Shown here: one piece after another, positions 38,103 through 47,067 of the stretch
How the letters are laid out: every line of letters begins with the position of its first letter
Numbering within the stretch: position 1 is the stretch's first letter
From: Sphingobacteriales bacterium
GTDB taxonomy: Bacteria; Bacteroidota; Bacteroidia; Chitinophagales; UBA2359
Length of the DNA: 64,000 nt
NCBI GenBank assembly: GCA_016700115.1
Contig: CP064999.1
Coordinates: 4,893,501-4,957,500 of the forward strand
Direction of reading: 5' to 3'
The notes under the pieces: model-generated
The model's input: only the letters and a program-made list of their open reading frames with translations
Databases searched by the model: none
Told to the model about the DNA's origin: nothing
Made by a program: the position numbers and the translations under genes

Positions 38103-38473
38103 AACACTGACTTCTGCTTTAAAACTTTGAATTTTTCGATTAGCGGCTCATTTAATCTCAACATTACATAAGAAGTATCTGTCAAAAAATGAGCGAAATG
38201 ACGGGGATGGTTTATATCCTTTTTTTGATTTGTACGTTCAAAACTAATGAATAGGATCAAAAAAAATAACAAAAAACCATAAACCCATTGGTACACAAAG
38301 TCGCTTTTCCATTTTTTCCAGTTAAAAAGCATTAAAATTACCAGCCATAAACCCGCCAACATCAACAGTGTGCCTGTTGCAGGTAGATTGAAACGAATAC
38401 CCAATAGGATGCCAATAATAAATGGCAGCAATATTCTAACTACGGGTAGTTCGTCCCAATTTATCAGATTCAT
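38015..38473 (-). CDS. comEC: ComEC N-terminal part (upstream of the frameshift)
   Basis: From ATG 38473 the frame encodes three hydrophobic helices (VVRILLPFIIGILLGIRF, LLMLAGLWLVILMLF, VYGFLLFFLILFISF) and the beginning of DUF4131 (YVMLRLNEPLIEKFKV), as at the N-terminus of ComEC. After residue about 118 the natural continuation lies in the -1 frame (KAEVSVLEIRNGTDQRSVFG). The reading here instead runs on 34 unrelated residues to a stop at 38015. Without frameshifting this would be a 152-residue truncated protein. Confidence 0.8.
   Translation of the reverse strand: MNLINWDELPVVRILLPFIIGILLGIRFNLPATGTLLMLAGLWLVILMLFNWKKWKSDFVYQWVYGFLLFFLILFISFERTNQKKDINHPRHFAHFLTDTSYVMLRLNEPLIEKFKVLKQKSVFWKSEMEPTKDRFLVKHWFILKKIVWFKI
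38117..38123 (-). other. Slippery heptamer T TTA AAG at the comEC frame change
   Basis: On the minus strand the heptamer TTTAAAG is phased as T TTA AAG in the upstream frame. A tandem slip back by one gives TTT AAA and then GCA GAA GTC, exactly the frame that continues ComEC. The X XXY YYZ form is the known -1 frameshift signal. An extra T or A in this homopolymer run, by mutation or sequencing error, would give the same picture. Confidence 0.6.
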
Positions 38474-38867
38474 TCAGAAATTATAAATTATTAGTCCTTG
38501 AAAAAACAAATAAATCCAATCCCAATTTTACAAAGCTTTACATTTGACTGCTTTATGGAGGTATAAAAACCTGATGTTTTTTTGGCTCAAATTAGTCTAA
38601 CCAAATGGGAATTAAATTGATAAGTCAAGTATTAAAACTTCATTGGTTAATCAATAAAAGAAAATCAAATACATGCAAATTTAACCAATCTCACAACTAT
38701 TTATTCATATAAGAACTAACCATTTTAATCAGAAAACAAAATTTATATGTCTTATAAAATTTTTAAGTTAATGGAGTAAGCGCCAAGTATTTATCTGATT
38801 TTGAACTTTGAATTAAATAGTTCTTAAATTGCGCCCTGTTATACTCAAAAATCTTCACAAATTAACC
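38474..38867. other. Divergent gene-free region between comEC and the ATP-grasp gene
   Basis: 394 AT-rich bases that must hold promoters for both directions. I see no convincing consensus promoter, hairpin or small gene in it. Confidence 0.45.
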
Positions 38868-40097
38868 ATGTCCAAACAAGCTGAACCAATTACCATTCTT
38901 TGTATTGCTTCTTTTTTCAAAGGAAATGATTTTATGATTTCAGTCAAAAATATGGGCTGCAAAGTTTTGTTGGTTACCTCTAAAAAATTAGAGAACAAAC
39001 CTTGGCCAAGAGCTTTTTTGGATGAAGTTTATTACATGAATCAAAACGAAGAGGGTGAATGGAATTTAAACGATTTAGTTGCAGGGCTTGCCCATGTTAT
39101 GCGTAGTATGACAGTGGACAGAATTGTTGCATTGGACGATTTTGATGTAGAAAAAGCTGCCCATTTACGCGAACATTTCAGAATTCCGGGTATGGGACAA
39201 TCTACAGCCCGTCATTTCAGAGATAAACTGGCTATGCGAATCAAAGCCTCAGAAGCCGGAATTAGCGTACCTCCTTTCAGCCCTTTGTTCAACGATGCTC
39301 AAATACACGATTTTACACAACAAGTCTCACCTCCGTGGTTAGTAAAACCGCGAAGCGCTGCTTCAGCAACTGGCATTAAAAAAATATACTCATCCGAAGA
39401 ACTTTGGTCGCACCTAAACAAAAAACTCGGAAACGACCGGCATAATTTTTTAATCGAAAAATTTGCCCCCGGTGACGTTTATCATATTGACTCACTTTCT
39501 GTGGATGGAAATGTAATTTTTGCAAGGGTATCACAATATCTAAATACTCCTTTTGAAGTAGCGCACAGCGGCGGAATTTTCATGTCTGTTTCGGTCGAAC
39601 ATGAGTCTGCTGAAAAAACAGATTTTTTGAATCTCAATCAGGAGGTTCTAAAAGCTTTTGGTATGCGTTTCAGTGCATCACATACTGAAGTAATTAAGAA
39701 TCATGAAACCGGAAAACTTTACTTTCTGGAAACTTCATCGAGGGTTGGTGGTGCGCATATTGCTGAACTGGTCGAAGCTTCTTCTGGAATTAATTTATGG
39801 AAAGAATGGGCAATTATTGAAACCTGCATGGCAAAGGGTGAACCATATACACTGCCTGCTGTTAAAAAAGATTATTCCGGAATAATCATCTCACTGACCA
39901 AACAGGAACAACCTGACGATTCTATGTTTACAGATCCTGAAATATGTTGGAGGCTTAAAAATAACGATTACCATATCGGGTTTATCGTCAAATCTGAATC
40001 AAGAAACCGAATACTCGAATTATTAGACAATTACGCCAAAAGAATTTATTCGGATTTTCACGCTTCTGCACCGGCCCCCGATAAACCAGTTCTTTAA
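38868..40097 (+). CDS. ATP-grasp domain protein of unknown substrate
   Basis: A 409-residue cytosolic protein. An N-terminal Rossmann-like part (ITILCIASFFKGNDFMISVKNMGCKVLLV) is followed by an ATP-grasp domain (RDKLAMRIKASEAGISVPPF, PWLVKPRSAASATGIKKIYS, HNFLIEKFAPGDVYHIDS) and the metal-binding end LYFLETSSRVGGAHIAE. This order matches carboxylate-amine ligases related to carbamoyl-phosphate synthase and BL00235/CARNS1-like proteins. The substrate cannot be read. The frame can start at TTG 38829; ATG at 38868 gives the proper first strand. The PorZ gene follows 110 bases later. Confidence 0.85.
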   Translation: MSKQAEPITILCIASFFKGNDFMISVKNMGCKVLLVTSKKLENKPWPRAFLDEVYYMNQNEEGEWNLNDLVAGLAHVMRSMTVDRIVALDDFDVEKAAHLREHFRIPGMGQSTARHFRDKLAMRIKASEAGISVPPFSPLFNDAQIHDFTQQVSPPWLVKPRSAASATGIKKIYSSEELWSHLNKKLGNDRHNFLIEKFAPGDVYHIDSLSVDGNVIFARVSQYLNTPFEVAHSGGIFMSVSVEHESAEKTDFLNLNQEVLKAFGMRFSASHTEVIKNHETGKLYFLETSSRVGGAHIAELVEASSGINLWKEWAIIETCMAKGEPYTLPAVKKDYSGIIISLTKQEQPDDSMFTDPEICWRLKNNDYHIGFIVKSESRNRILELLDNYAKRIYSDFHASAPAPDKPVL

Positions 40098-40207
40098 CCG
40101 GCCTAAGCTTTGCAATTTTAAAACGCTGACAACCATTTGCCAAAATCCTTCATCTTCGCAGCATCAGCAATCTTCACAATCCATCTAATTGTGTCTAAAA
40201 AGCCATC

Positions 40208-42532
40208 ATGAGTAAAAATTTCATGTTATCGGTCTTATTGTTCCTTTTGTTTGCCTGTATTACATTATTTGCACAACCGGCGGCCTTGGGAAGTTGGAGG
40301 GTTTATCTGCCTCAAACTGATGCCACTTCTTTAGCCCAGACTCCGGAAAAAATTTATGTGGGCACGAAGTATTACCTTTACGAGTACAATAAAACAGACG
40401 GCTCTATTTATCCGATAACCGGCTTGAATGGACTTAGTGAGCTTGGAATCGCTCAATTAGCCTACAACAGTAATGTTAATGCCTTAATCATTGCCTATAA
40501 CAGTTCTAACTTTGATATTTACATCAATGGTACGATTAAGAATTATCCCGACATCAGTCGTTCGAATATTGCAGGTGAAAAAACGATTAACCATATCTTG
40601 CCTTATGGCGACAAAGTTTATTTCTCTTGTAGTTTTGGCATCGTATTGTTCAATATAATAACCGGACAATTTGAAGATACTTATATCATCGGAGCTAATG
40701 GTGCTTATATCAAAGTTTATCAGGTAGCAACTGATGACACAAATATTGTAGCTGCGACAGAAAATGGATTGTATCGCGCAAATATCAATCATCCTAATCT
40801 TGCATTTTTCAGCAACTGGCAACATATCGGAGAGTTTATGCCTGAAGGCCTGGAAACCAAAAATATAGTGTATTCCAATTCAAAATTTTATGCCGAAGCA
40901 GACGGGCTGATTTATCAGTCTTCCGATTTAACAGAATGGGATCTCGTTTATGGCAATGCCAACTGGTGTATTCAATCGGTTGAAGTGAGTTACAATCAGG
41001 TGGTAATTTGTGAATGGCAAAACAGTTGCAATGCCAATAATGCACAGTCTGCCCGTGTTGTTGTTATTCAACCCGATCAAAGCATTATTCAATACGAAAA
41101 ATGGAATTTGCTTCGCCCGGTTAAATCTTTTACGGACGAGAGCGGAAACGTTTGGGCTGCTGATTTTTGGCGCAGCTTAATTAAGATGGGTCTTGATTAT
41201 TCAGAAACAATCATACCACAAGGGCCTTATAGTTCCAATGTATTTAGCTGTGCTGTTTTGAACAAAGATATTTGGGTGGCTCATGGAGGAATTACTTATT
41301 CGTCCTGGAACGGAAAAACAAATAAAGAAGGAGTCAGTATTTTGCGACAGGGATTTTGGGAAAGTTATGGCTCACGCAATAACCAAGCATTTGAAGGGGT
41401 GGATGATGTTTTAAATATCGTTAATTTTCCTACCCAAAGTACTTACTATATCAGTTCATACAATAAAGGAATTATCAGTTTTAACGGGTCGGATTATGGA
41501 AGAATAGATCCAGGTAACAGCTCTCTGCAATATACAGTTGGTGACCCAAGTACTTGCCGGATTGGGGGGATGACATTTGATTCTTCCGGCAATCTTTGGG
41601 TCGCAAATTATGGCACCCCAAATGCCATTTCTGTGATGACCCCAGAAGGTGAATGGAAATCTTTTACCACTCCTTTTATTCCGGGAAGCCCTCCCAATCC
41701 CTACACACAAATCATTGTGGATGATTACGGTCAAAAATGGGTAGCAGCACACAAAAACGGCCTTTTGGTTTTTAATCATGGTGCTGACTTAGAAAATACC
41801 ACCGATGATTTGTACAAACTGCTTAAAACAGGAACAGGACAAGGCAATTTGCCTATAGTCGAAGTTACCTGCCTTGCCAAAGACAAAAACGGGGCTATTT
41901 GGGTAGGAACAACGGAGGGTATCGGTGTTTATTATTGCCCGTTCATGGTGTTTCAAAACGGTTGTGATGCGGTAAGACCCTATGTTGATGTTACCGGTTT
42001 TGGTGCATATCTGTTGGAAACGGAGATTATAAGGGCTATTGTAGTAGATGGTGCTAACCGGAAATGGATAGGAACTGAAAACGGGCTTTGGCTGATTTCA
42101 CCGGATGGAACTCAACCGCTCGAATATTTCACCACCAAAAACAGCCCCCTCTTGTCCAATTTTATTACCGGCTTGTCTTTAGACGGAGAAAGCGGAGAAT
42201 TATATATCGGAACAGACCGTGGGTTAGTCTCGTACCGTACTGATGCTACTGAAGGTGGATTTAACAACGGTGAGCTCATGGTTTACCCCAATCCGGTCAG
42301 GCCTGAATATGAAGGAGACATTGCAATTAAAGGATTGGCACAAAATGCCAATGTAAAAATTACCGATATTGCCGGAAACTTAGTTTTTGAAATCACTGCC
42401 AATGGCGGAACTGCTGTTTGGAACGGACGGGATTATACCGGCAAAAAAGCCGCCACAGGTGTTTACCTCGTTTTTAGCAGCAATTCTGATGGGTCGGACA
42501 ACGCGGTAACCAAACTGATGATTGTCAGATAA
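40208..42532 (+). CDS. porZ: PorZ-like T9SS component with beta-propeller and type A sorting domain
   Basis: A 774-residue exported protein with a signal peptide ending FAQP. LGSWRVYLPQTDATSLAQ, the VGTKYYLYEYNKTDGSI blade, ITGLNGLSELGIAQLAYN and VYFSCSFGIVLFN are as in PorZ. Two beta-propellers of two-component-regulator type follow (AIWVGTTEGIGVYY, RKWIGTENGLWLIS). The end is a T9SS type A sorting tail: ELMVYPNPVRPEYEGDIAI to TGVYLVF...KLMIVR. PorZ works at the cell surface in the attachment complex that links T9SS cargo to anionic lipopolysaccharide. No other T9SS gene is adjacent. Confidence 0.85.
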   Translation: MSKNFMLSVLLFLLFACITLFAQPAALGSWRVYLPQTDATSLAQTPEKIYVGTKYYLYEYNKTDGSIYPITGLNGLSELGIAQLAYNSNVNALIIAYNSSNFDIYINGTIKNYPDISRSNIAGEKTINHILPYGDKVYFSCSFGIVLFNIITGQFEDTYIIGANGAYIKVYQVATDDTNIVAATENGLYRANINHPNLAFFSNWQHIGEFMPEGLETKNIVYSNSKFYAEADGLIYQSSDLTEWDLVYGNANWCIQSVEVSYNQVVICEWQNSCNANNAQSARVVVIQPDQSIIQYEKWNLLRPVKSFTDESGNVWAADFWRSLIKMGLDYSETIIPQGPYSSNVFSCAVLNKDIWVAHGGITYSSWNGKTNKEGVSILRQGFWESYGSRNNQAFEGVDDVLNIVNFPTQSTYYISSYNKGIISFNGSDYGRIDPGNSSLQYTVGDPSTCRIGGMTFDSSGNLWVANYGTPNAISVMTPEGEWKSFTTPFIPGSPPNPYTQIIVDDYGQKWVAAHKNGLLVFNHGADLENTTDDLYKLLKTGTGQGNLPIVEVTCLAKDKNGAIWVGTTEGIGVYYCPFMVFQNGCDAVRPYVDVTGFGAYLLETEIIRAIVVDGANRKWIGTENGLWLISPDGTQPLEYFTTKNSPLLSNFITGLSLDGESGELYIGTDRGLVSYRTDATEGGFNNGELMVYPNPVRPEYEGDIAIKGLAQNANVKITDIAGNLVFEITANGGTAVWNGRDYTGKKAATGVYLVFSSNSDGSDNAVTKLMIVR

Positions 42533-42573
42533 AAAAGTCCTCAAATATAAATACTAACCATTGACAAGACTTT

Positions 42574-42590
42574 CTGTTTCTTTGAAACAG
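42574..42590. terminator. Small hairpin between the convergent porZ and response regulator genes
   Basis: CTGTTTC (42574-42580) and GAAACAG (42584-42590) form a perfect 7-bp stem with a TTT loop in the 74-base gap between two convergent genes. There is no T tract, so its strength as a terminator is doubtful. Confidence 0.45.
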
Positions 42591-42606
42591 TACCGGCAGC
42601 CGTCAT

Positions 42607-43311
42607 TTATACAACGTCAATGAGTTTATAACCCTTTCCATGAACGTTGATAATGTTTATTTGAGGGTCGTTTTTAAGGTATTTGCGCAGTTTGGTAATA
42701 AAAACATCCATACTACGGGCGGTAAAATAATTGTCCTGCCCCCAAATAGATTTTAAGGTGATATCACGCTCGGTAATATTGTTCTTATTTTGACAGAGCA
42801 TGGTAAGCAGGGCATTTTCCTTGGTGGTCAGTCTGGTTACTTCACCTTCTAATTCTAAAACCTGTTGAGTAGGTTTAAAAACATAGGTTCCGATTGTGAA
42901 CTGATCAGGTATATCGGTATTTATTATTACCGTATTTTGTTGCTGACAACGCTTCCAAATCGCATCAAGTCTGAGTTTTAACTCTTCCATGCTAAATGGT
43001 TTGGTCAGATAATCGTCCCCACCAACTTTAAAACCTTCCAGTTTATCCTCTTTCATTGACTTTGCCGTCAAAAAAATGATGGGTATAAATTCATTTTTCT
43101 CTCTGATTTTTTTGGCAAGTGTAAAGCCGTCCATTACCGGCATCATAATATCTAACACACAAATGTCATAACTATGTTTATTATAGGCGGTAAAGCCTTC
43201 TGCCCCGTTTTCGCAAAGTGTTGTATCATAACCTTTTTCAGTCAGATATTCCCGTAAAATATCTCCTAAATTGGGGTCATCTTCTACAAGTAACAATTTT
43301 GGATTTTTCAT
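42607..43311 (-). CDS. OmpR/PhoB-family response regulator (RprY-like)
   Basis: A 234-residue protein. The receiver domain has acidic residues EDD at 10-12, the phosphorylated Asp54 in CVLDIMMPVMDG, the Thr of FLTAKS and the Lys of YLTKPF. The C-terminal winged-helix DNA-binding domain has RLTTKENALLTMLCQNKNN, ERDITLKSIWG and VFITKLRKYLKNDPQI. It lies 218 bases downstream of the PDZ histidine kinase on the same strand, so the two form a cognate pair. It probably binds the TTAAC repeats at 45519-45554. Confidence 0.93.
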   Translation of the reverse strand: MKNPKLLLVEDDPNLGDILREYLTEKGYDTTLCENGAEGFTAYNKHSYDICVLDIMMPVMDGFTLAKKIREKNEFIPIIFLTAKSMKEDKLEGFKVGGDDYLTKPFSMEELKLRLDAIWKRCQQQNTVIINTDIPDQFTIGTYVFKPTQQVLELEGEVTRLTTKENALLTMLCQNKNNITERDITLKSIWGQDNYFTARSMDVFITKLRKYLKNDPQINIINVHGKGYKLIDVV

Positions 43312-43529
43312 AAAGATTTTAAGGTCGTGGGTTAACTAATAAATAAACAATAAAAAATTGGCTGTAAAAAAATTGGGAGAAATTGTACTTCAGCATTTGC
43401 TAATGCTTTCATATTCAGGAAACGAAAAAAAAACGTGTTGAGTTGTTTTGACAGTTAAACAAATTGACGAACAAAATGACACCGTACTAAAATTGCTTAA
43501 AATAAATGGCAAGATTGAAAGAAAAAAAT

Positions 43530-45413
43530 TTAAACAACAAATGGAAGATGGACTTCAAAAGTGCTTCCTTTTCCAAGTTTGCTGTTTACCCTAATATAAC
43601 CTCCATGCTGTTCGGTCATTAGTTTTGCGTAGCTTAAACCCAACCCAAATCCTTTTACATTGTGAATATTACCGGTTGGAACGCGGTAAAATTGTTCAAA
43701 TATTTTGTGTTGGGTTTCTTTGGTCATGCCAATACCATTGTCGGTTACGGCAATTACTAATTGATTGTCGTTATTGTAAGTTGATATGGTAATATCTGGC
43801 GGCACATCCGGTTTTGCATATTTGATAGCATTGTCAATCAGATTATAAATGACATTGGTAAGATGCATCAAATCGCCGTTGATTATAGTATGTTTTGCAT
43901 CAAAATGAGTATGCAGGTTGCCATTTAGTTTTGTTACCTGTAACATGGTTTTTTGGACTATTTCATCTAAAACAACATGCAGGTCAATATCGCTTAAGTT
44001 AAGTTTCAGATTCCCTTTTTCGAGGCGTGCAAATTGCAACACTTTTTCTACATGGTCTTGTAACCTGTAGTTTTCCTCCTGAATCATGGAAGCATAACGG
44101 TCAATTTTTGCTTCTGTTTTAGGAACCGATTTATCTGTCAAAATTTCACAAGCCAATTGGATGGTTGAAATCGGAGTTTTCAACTCGTGTGTCATATTAT
44201 TGATAAAATCGGTTTTCATATCCGACAGTTTTTTCTGACGGATAATTGTCAGCATGGTATAGGTAAAAATTCCCAGAATAAGCAAATTGAACAAAAATGA
44301 AGACCCCAACATAAAAACGGATGAGTTCCAAATGAGTTGTTGTTTGTTCGGGAAATATAACAACAATTCTGCAGTTGGGGCGAAAAGAGCACTTTGACCT
44401 ATTGTTTTCCGGTAAGGCGTGGAGAGAATTTCGTTACTCAAATCAGCAACTTTACAATTCGCATACACAACATTACTATTTGTTGTACATTCTTCACCGG
44501 AACGCAAACAATATTCATAGGGGATATTGATACCTGCATTGTTTAAATTTGCTTTCAAGGTTGCTTCCAAAGCTTTTCGGTCAAAACGATCTTTAATGGG
44601 CTTTTTTATCAACAACATTTCTGTTGCTATACTTTGAATATGTTGATAACTTTGCTCCATCTTGACAGCCAAGGTAGCCAATGCGGTAGTGTCAATATTT
44701 TCAAACCATAACATGTTTGAATCAGGCTGTAACTGCTGAACAGATAACATCTTTTGGTACACCACATCATTGTCCGTCAGATTAAGCCCATCATTAGGTT
44801 TGACAATTGTGGCTTCTGCAATTAAGGTTTGTGGTTGTAAAATGCGAGGACGTTTATACCTGATTGCAACCTTATCACCGGCAGTATGATTGCCAACTAC
44901 TTGTTGGACATCCAAAGCGGCATAAACTTTGATTGAATCAATAGCAGTAATAATATCTCCCTCTTTCAAACCGGCTGCTTCTGCAGGGCTGTTTTCAATC
45001 ACTTTTGCTACCAATACTCCGGGCCCTAATTCTTCTGGAGCCATGTCTAACAATACGCCTAAAAATGCACCTCCGGTTTTTGAGGTAACTGATTTTTTGA
45101 CTATAACTGTATTATCCGAATTGATTGAATCAATTGTAATTTTTTCAGTTTTGGTAATTTGTGGCGTAAACGGCGGGGGCAGATTTTTAGGATCCTGTTC
45201 AGATATTGGTCCGTATCTTGACCACATTATCTGTGCGGCTTCTAATTTCTCCATTTTATGAGCCACTTTCTCCAATGCCTCATTGACCGTATAACTAAAA
45301 AATGCCTCTTTTGCGGCTATCGCTTCTTTGATCCATTTGTATTGAAGAATTATGAGACCTAATAAAGATATGGCCATCACAGAAATCAACAACCTTATTT
45401 GAATGTTTTGCAT
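43530..45413 (-). CDS. Sensor histidine kinase with a PDZ domain in its periplasmic sensor region
   Basis: A 627-residue inner membrane kinase. TM1 lies at about 7-27 (LLISVMAISLLGLIILQYKW) and TM2 at about 368-390. Between them lies a long periplasmic part with a PDZ domain at about 112-190 (GGAFLGVLLDMAPEELG, SPAEAAGLKEGDIITAIDSI) and a second unassigned part with three cysteines. The cytoplasmic half has the HisKA motif FINNMTHELKTPIS with the phospho-accepting His, then NLIDNAIKYA, DNGIGM and GFGLGLSYAK of the ATPase domain. A PDZ module as sensor is unusual and suggests it senses exposed C-termini of envelope proteins or a partner. ATG at 45413 replaces the TTG at 45452 of the longest frame. 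It is divergent from a secreted PDZ protein gene. Confidence 0.92.
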   Translation of the reverse strand: MQNIQIRLLISVMAISLLGLIILQYKWIKEAIAAKEAFFSYTVNEALEKVAHKMEKLEAAQIMWSRYGPISEQDPKNLPPPFTPQITKTEKITIDSINSDNTVIVKKSVTSKTGGAFLGVLLDMAPEELGPGVLVAKVIENSPAEAAGLKEGDIITAIDSIKVYAALDVQQVVGNHTAGDKVAIRYKRPRILQPQTLIAEATIVKPNDGLNLTDNDVVYQKMLSVQQLQPDSNMLWFENIDTTALATLAVKMEQSYQHIQSIATEMLLIKKPIKDRFDRKALEATLKANLNNAGINIPYEYCLRSGEECTTNSNVVYANCKVADLSNEILSTPYRKTIGQSALFAPTAELLLYFPNKQQLIWNSSVFMLGSSFLFNLLILGIFTYTMLTIIRQKKLSDMKTDFINNMTHELKTPISTIQLACEILTDKSVPKTEAKIDRYASMIQEENYRLQDHVEKVLQFARLEKGNLKLNLSDIDLHVVLDEIVQKTMLQVTKLNGNLHTHFDAKHTIINGDLMHLTNVIYNLIDNAIKYAKPDVPPDITISTYNNDNQLVIAVTDNGIGMTKETQHKIFEQFYRVPTGNIHNVKGFGLGLSYAKLMTEQHGGYIRVNSKLGKGSTFEVHLPFVV

Positions 45414-45518
45414 ATTCCCAATTCTTGCCGCTAAGTATTTGTCTAATCTCAACTTACATTATATTAAACCTAAACAATGCCAACAAAAATACCTGAAATT
45501 GCGTTTAGGTTTAGGCAC

Positions 45519-45554
45519 TTAACAAACTTTAACTATAATTAACCCTCCTTTAAC
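45519..45554. promoter_or_regulatory. Four phased TTAAC direct repeats in the kinase/PDZ divergent promoter
   Basis: TTAAC starts at 45519, 45529, 45539 and 45550 (spacings 10, 10, 11). The other strand reads GTTAA at the same spacing, much like the CpxR box GTAAA-N5-GTAAA. The last copy ends 22 bases before the -7 box of the PDZ gene, a typical activator position. The neighbouring OmpR-type regulator is the natural candidate to bind it. Confidence 0.5.
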
Positions 45555-45576
45555 AAATTAAGTTTGCAGCACTTTC

Positions 45577-45584
45577 TATATTTG
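45577..45584 (+). promoter_or_regulatory. -7 box of the PDZ protein gene
   Basis: TATATTTG fits the Bacteroidota consensus TAnnTTTG and lies 34 bases before the ATG at 45619. A standard -33 TTG at the right distance is missing, in keeping with activator dependence. Confidence 0.5.
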
Positions 45585-45618
45585 TTTGCTAAATCATCAA
45601 AATTTAATCTTATAAACT

Positions 45619-46752
45619 ATGAAATCAATATTCCGGTATTTTTTAATCTGGATCTTTCTGATAATTTCCGTCCTTTTAACTTTCCGTGGCACTGCCTTTA
45701 GTCAGAATTCCGATTCTCAAATCAGGGTTAAAATCAAATCCAACATCAACGGACAAGAAACTATTATTGATACTGTTTTAAACAACAGCAATGAATATCA
45801 GGATTTGTTTCAGGAATTTAGTATTCCTGATGTTCAGGAAGCCCCTGACAGGTATTCGGATGAATTTCCTTTGGATGAACAAGGAAAATTTGCTGACAAG
45901 TCACATCAAAGATCACAGAGGTATAACAAAAACGATCGTAGCAACAAACAAGCTGTATCTAAAAACGCAGCATTAGGAGTTATCATCAGTTCTGATGAGA
46001 CAGATGATGATGAAGAAGGTGTTAAAATTCAAACGGTAATTCAAGGAAGTGCTGCGGAATCTGCAGGGCTACAGGCAAGTGATTTGATTTTGACTATCAA
46101 TGAAAAAGAACTTTACTCGGCTCAAGAACTGATTGAAGAGGTAGGCAATTTTTCGCCCGGCGACATGATTACCATTGAATATATGCGAAACTCAAACCGG
46201 AAAACTACAACAGCAATTTTGCAGGAAGCCGAAAATAAACAGGCCTATACCCCCCATCAACCGGACATGAATATGGATGATTTCTTTAATCAGGATTTCT
46301 GGAAAGACAATCCCGGTATGAACGATTTTCAACAACAAATGGAAGAATTAATGCGAAAAATGGAAGAGATGTTTAGCCAAATACAACCACAAGAAGGTGA
46401 AATGCAGGAACAATGGAAAGATTTCAACCCGAATCAATATGAAGATTACAACGACAACAATTCTGCTTATCCCAAAAATGAAGTTAACACCCTTAAAGTT
46501 GACAATCTTAGCTTGGCCTTTAACCCTTCAGACAAACAAATTGAGATCTACTTTTCACTCGAAAACAAATCTCCAATCGTAGTTAAACTCTATGACAGCA
46601 AGGGTAATAAAATTTTTGAGGAAGAGGTAAACAACTTTAAAGGAAATTTTTCGAAAACAATTTCTGTTGGTAAAGCTTCTTTTTCTGAGAACTTTATCCT
46701 TAAAATTAATCAGGATGGAAAAACATACAATAAAAAAATTGAAACAAAATAA
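45619..46752 (+). CDS. Secreted PDZ-domain protein
   Basis: A 377-residue protein with a signal peptide (FLIWIFLIISVLLTFRGTAFS). A PDZ domain follows at about 113-195 (ALGVIISSDETDDDEEGVKI, SAAESAGLQASDLILTINEK, FSPGDMITIEYMR), then a Gln/Met/Glu-rich linker with likely coiled-coil character. The beta-rich C-terminus (VKLYDSKGNKIFEEEV...FILKINQDGKTYNKKI) resembles a T9SS type A tail without a clear end motif. It has no protease domain. Its PDZ resembles that of the divergent kinase (xALGVxxS versus AFLGVLLD), so it may compete for, or deliver, the same ligand. Its expression is probably controlled by the two-component system through the TTAAC repeats. Confidence 0.85.
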   Translation: MKSIFRYFLIWIFLIISVLLTFRGTAFSQNSDSQIRVKIKSNINGQETIIDTVLNNSNEYQDLFQEFSIPDVQEAPDRYSDEFPLDEQGKFADKSHQRSQRYNKNDRSNKQAVSKNAALGVIISSDETDDDEEGVKIQTVIQGSAAESAGLQASDLILTINEKELYSAQELIEEVGNFSPGDMITIEYMRNSNRKTTTAILQEAENKQAYTPHQPDMNMDDFFNQDFWKDNPGMNDFQQQMEELMRKMEEMFSQIQPQEGEMQEQWKDFNPNQYEDYNDNNSAYPKNEVNTLKVDNLSLAFNPSDKQIEIYFSLENKSPIVVKLYDSKGNKIFEEEVNNFKGNFSKTISVGKASFSENFILKINQDGKTYNKKIETK

Positions 46753-47019
46753 AACAGAGTAACCGTAAATCCGAATCCTAAATTCAGGTCATTATTCCTT
46801 TTTTGTTTTTTTTGCATTTTGTCTGTCTTTAAAAATTTTTTTCAGACTGTTTAAATGTTGTTTAATTGAAGTCAAATGACATTAAACACGCACTAATCCT
46901 TTAATTCTTCTCCTTACGTTGTTTTTTTTAGCCCGACTTTTAAATTTTTAAAAAGAAAATAAAGAGTGGTTTTGGGGTCATTATTCATTTTAAAAAAAAG
47001 TTTACAACATATTTGTTCC

Positions 47020-47027
47020 TATATTTG
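47020..47027 (+). promoter_or_regulatory. -7 box of the ubiquitin-like cassette
   Basis: TATATTTG matches TAnnTTTG, 40 bases before the Ubl ATG at 47068. The gene-free stretch 46753-47067 otherwise holds only AT-rich sequence and a weak GTCTG/CAGAC hairpin near 46821-46847 that may end the PDZ transcript. Confidence 0.45.
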
Positions 47028-47067
47028 TAACAAATAGCAAAATTTCTTTCAGGAAAAATTCAGACAA

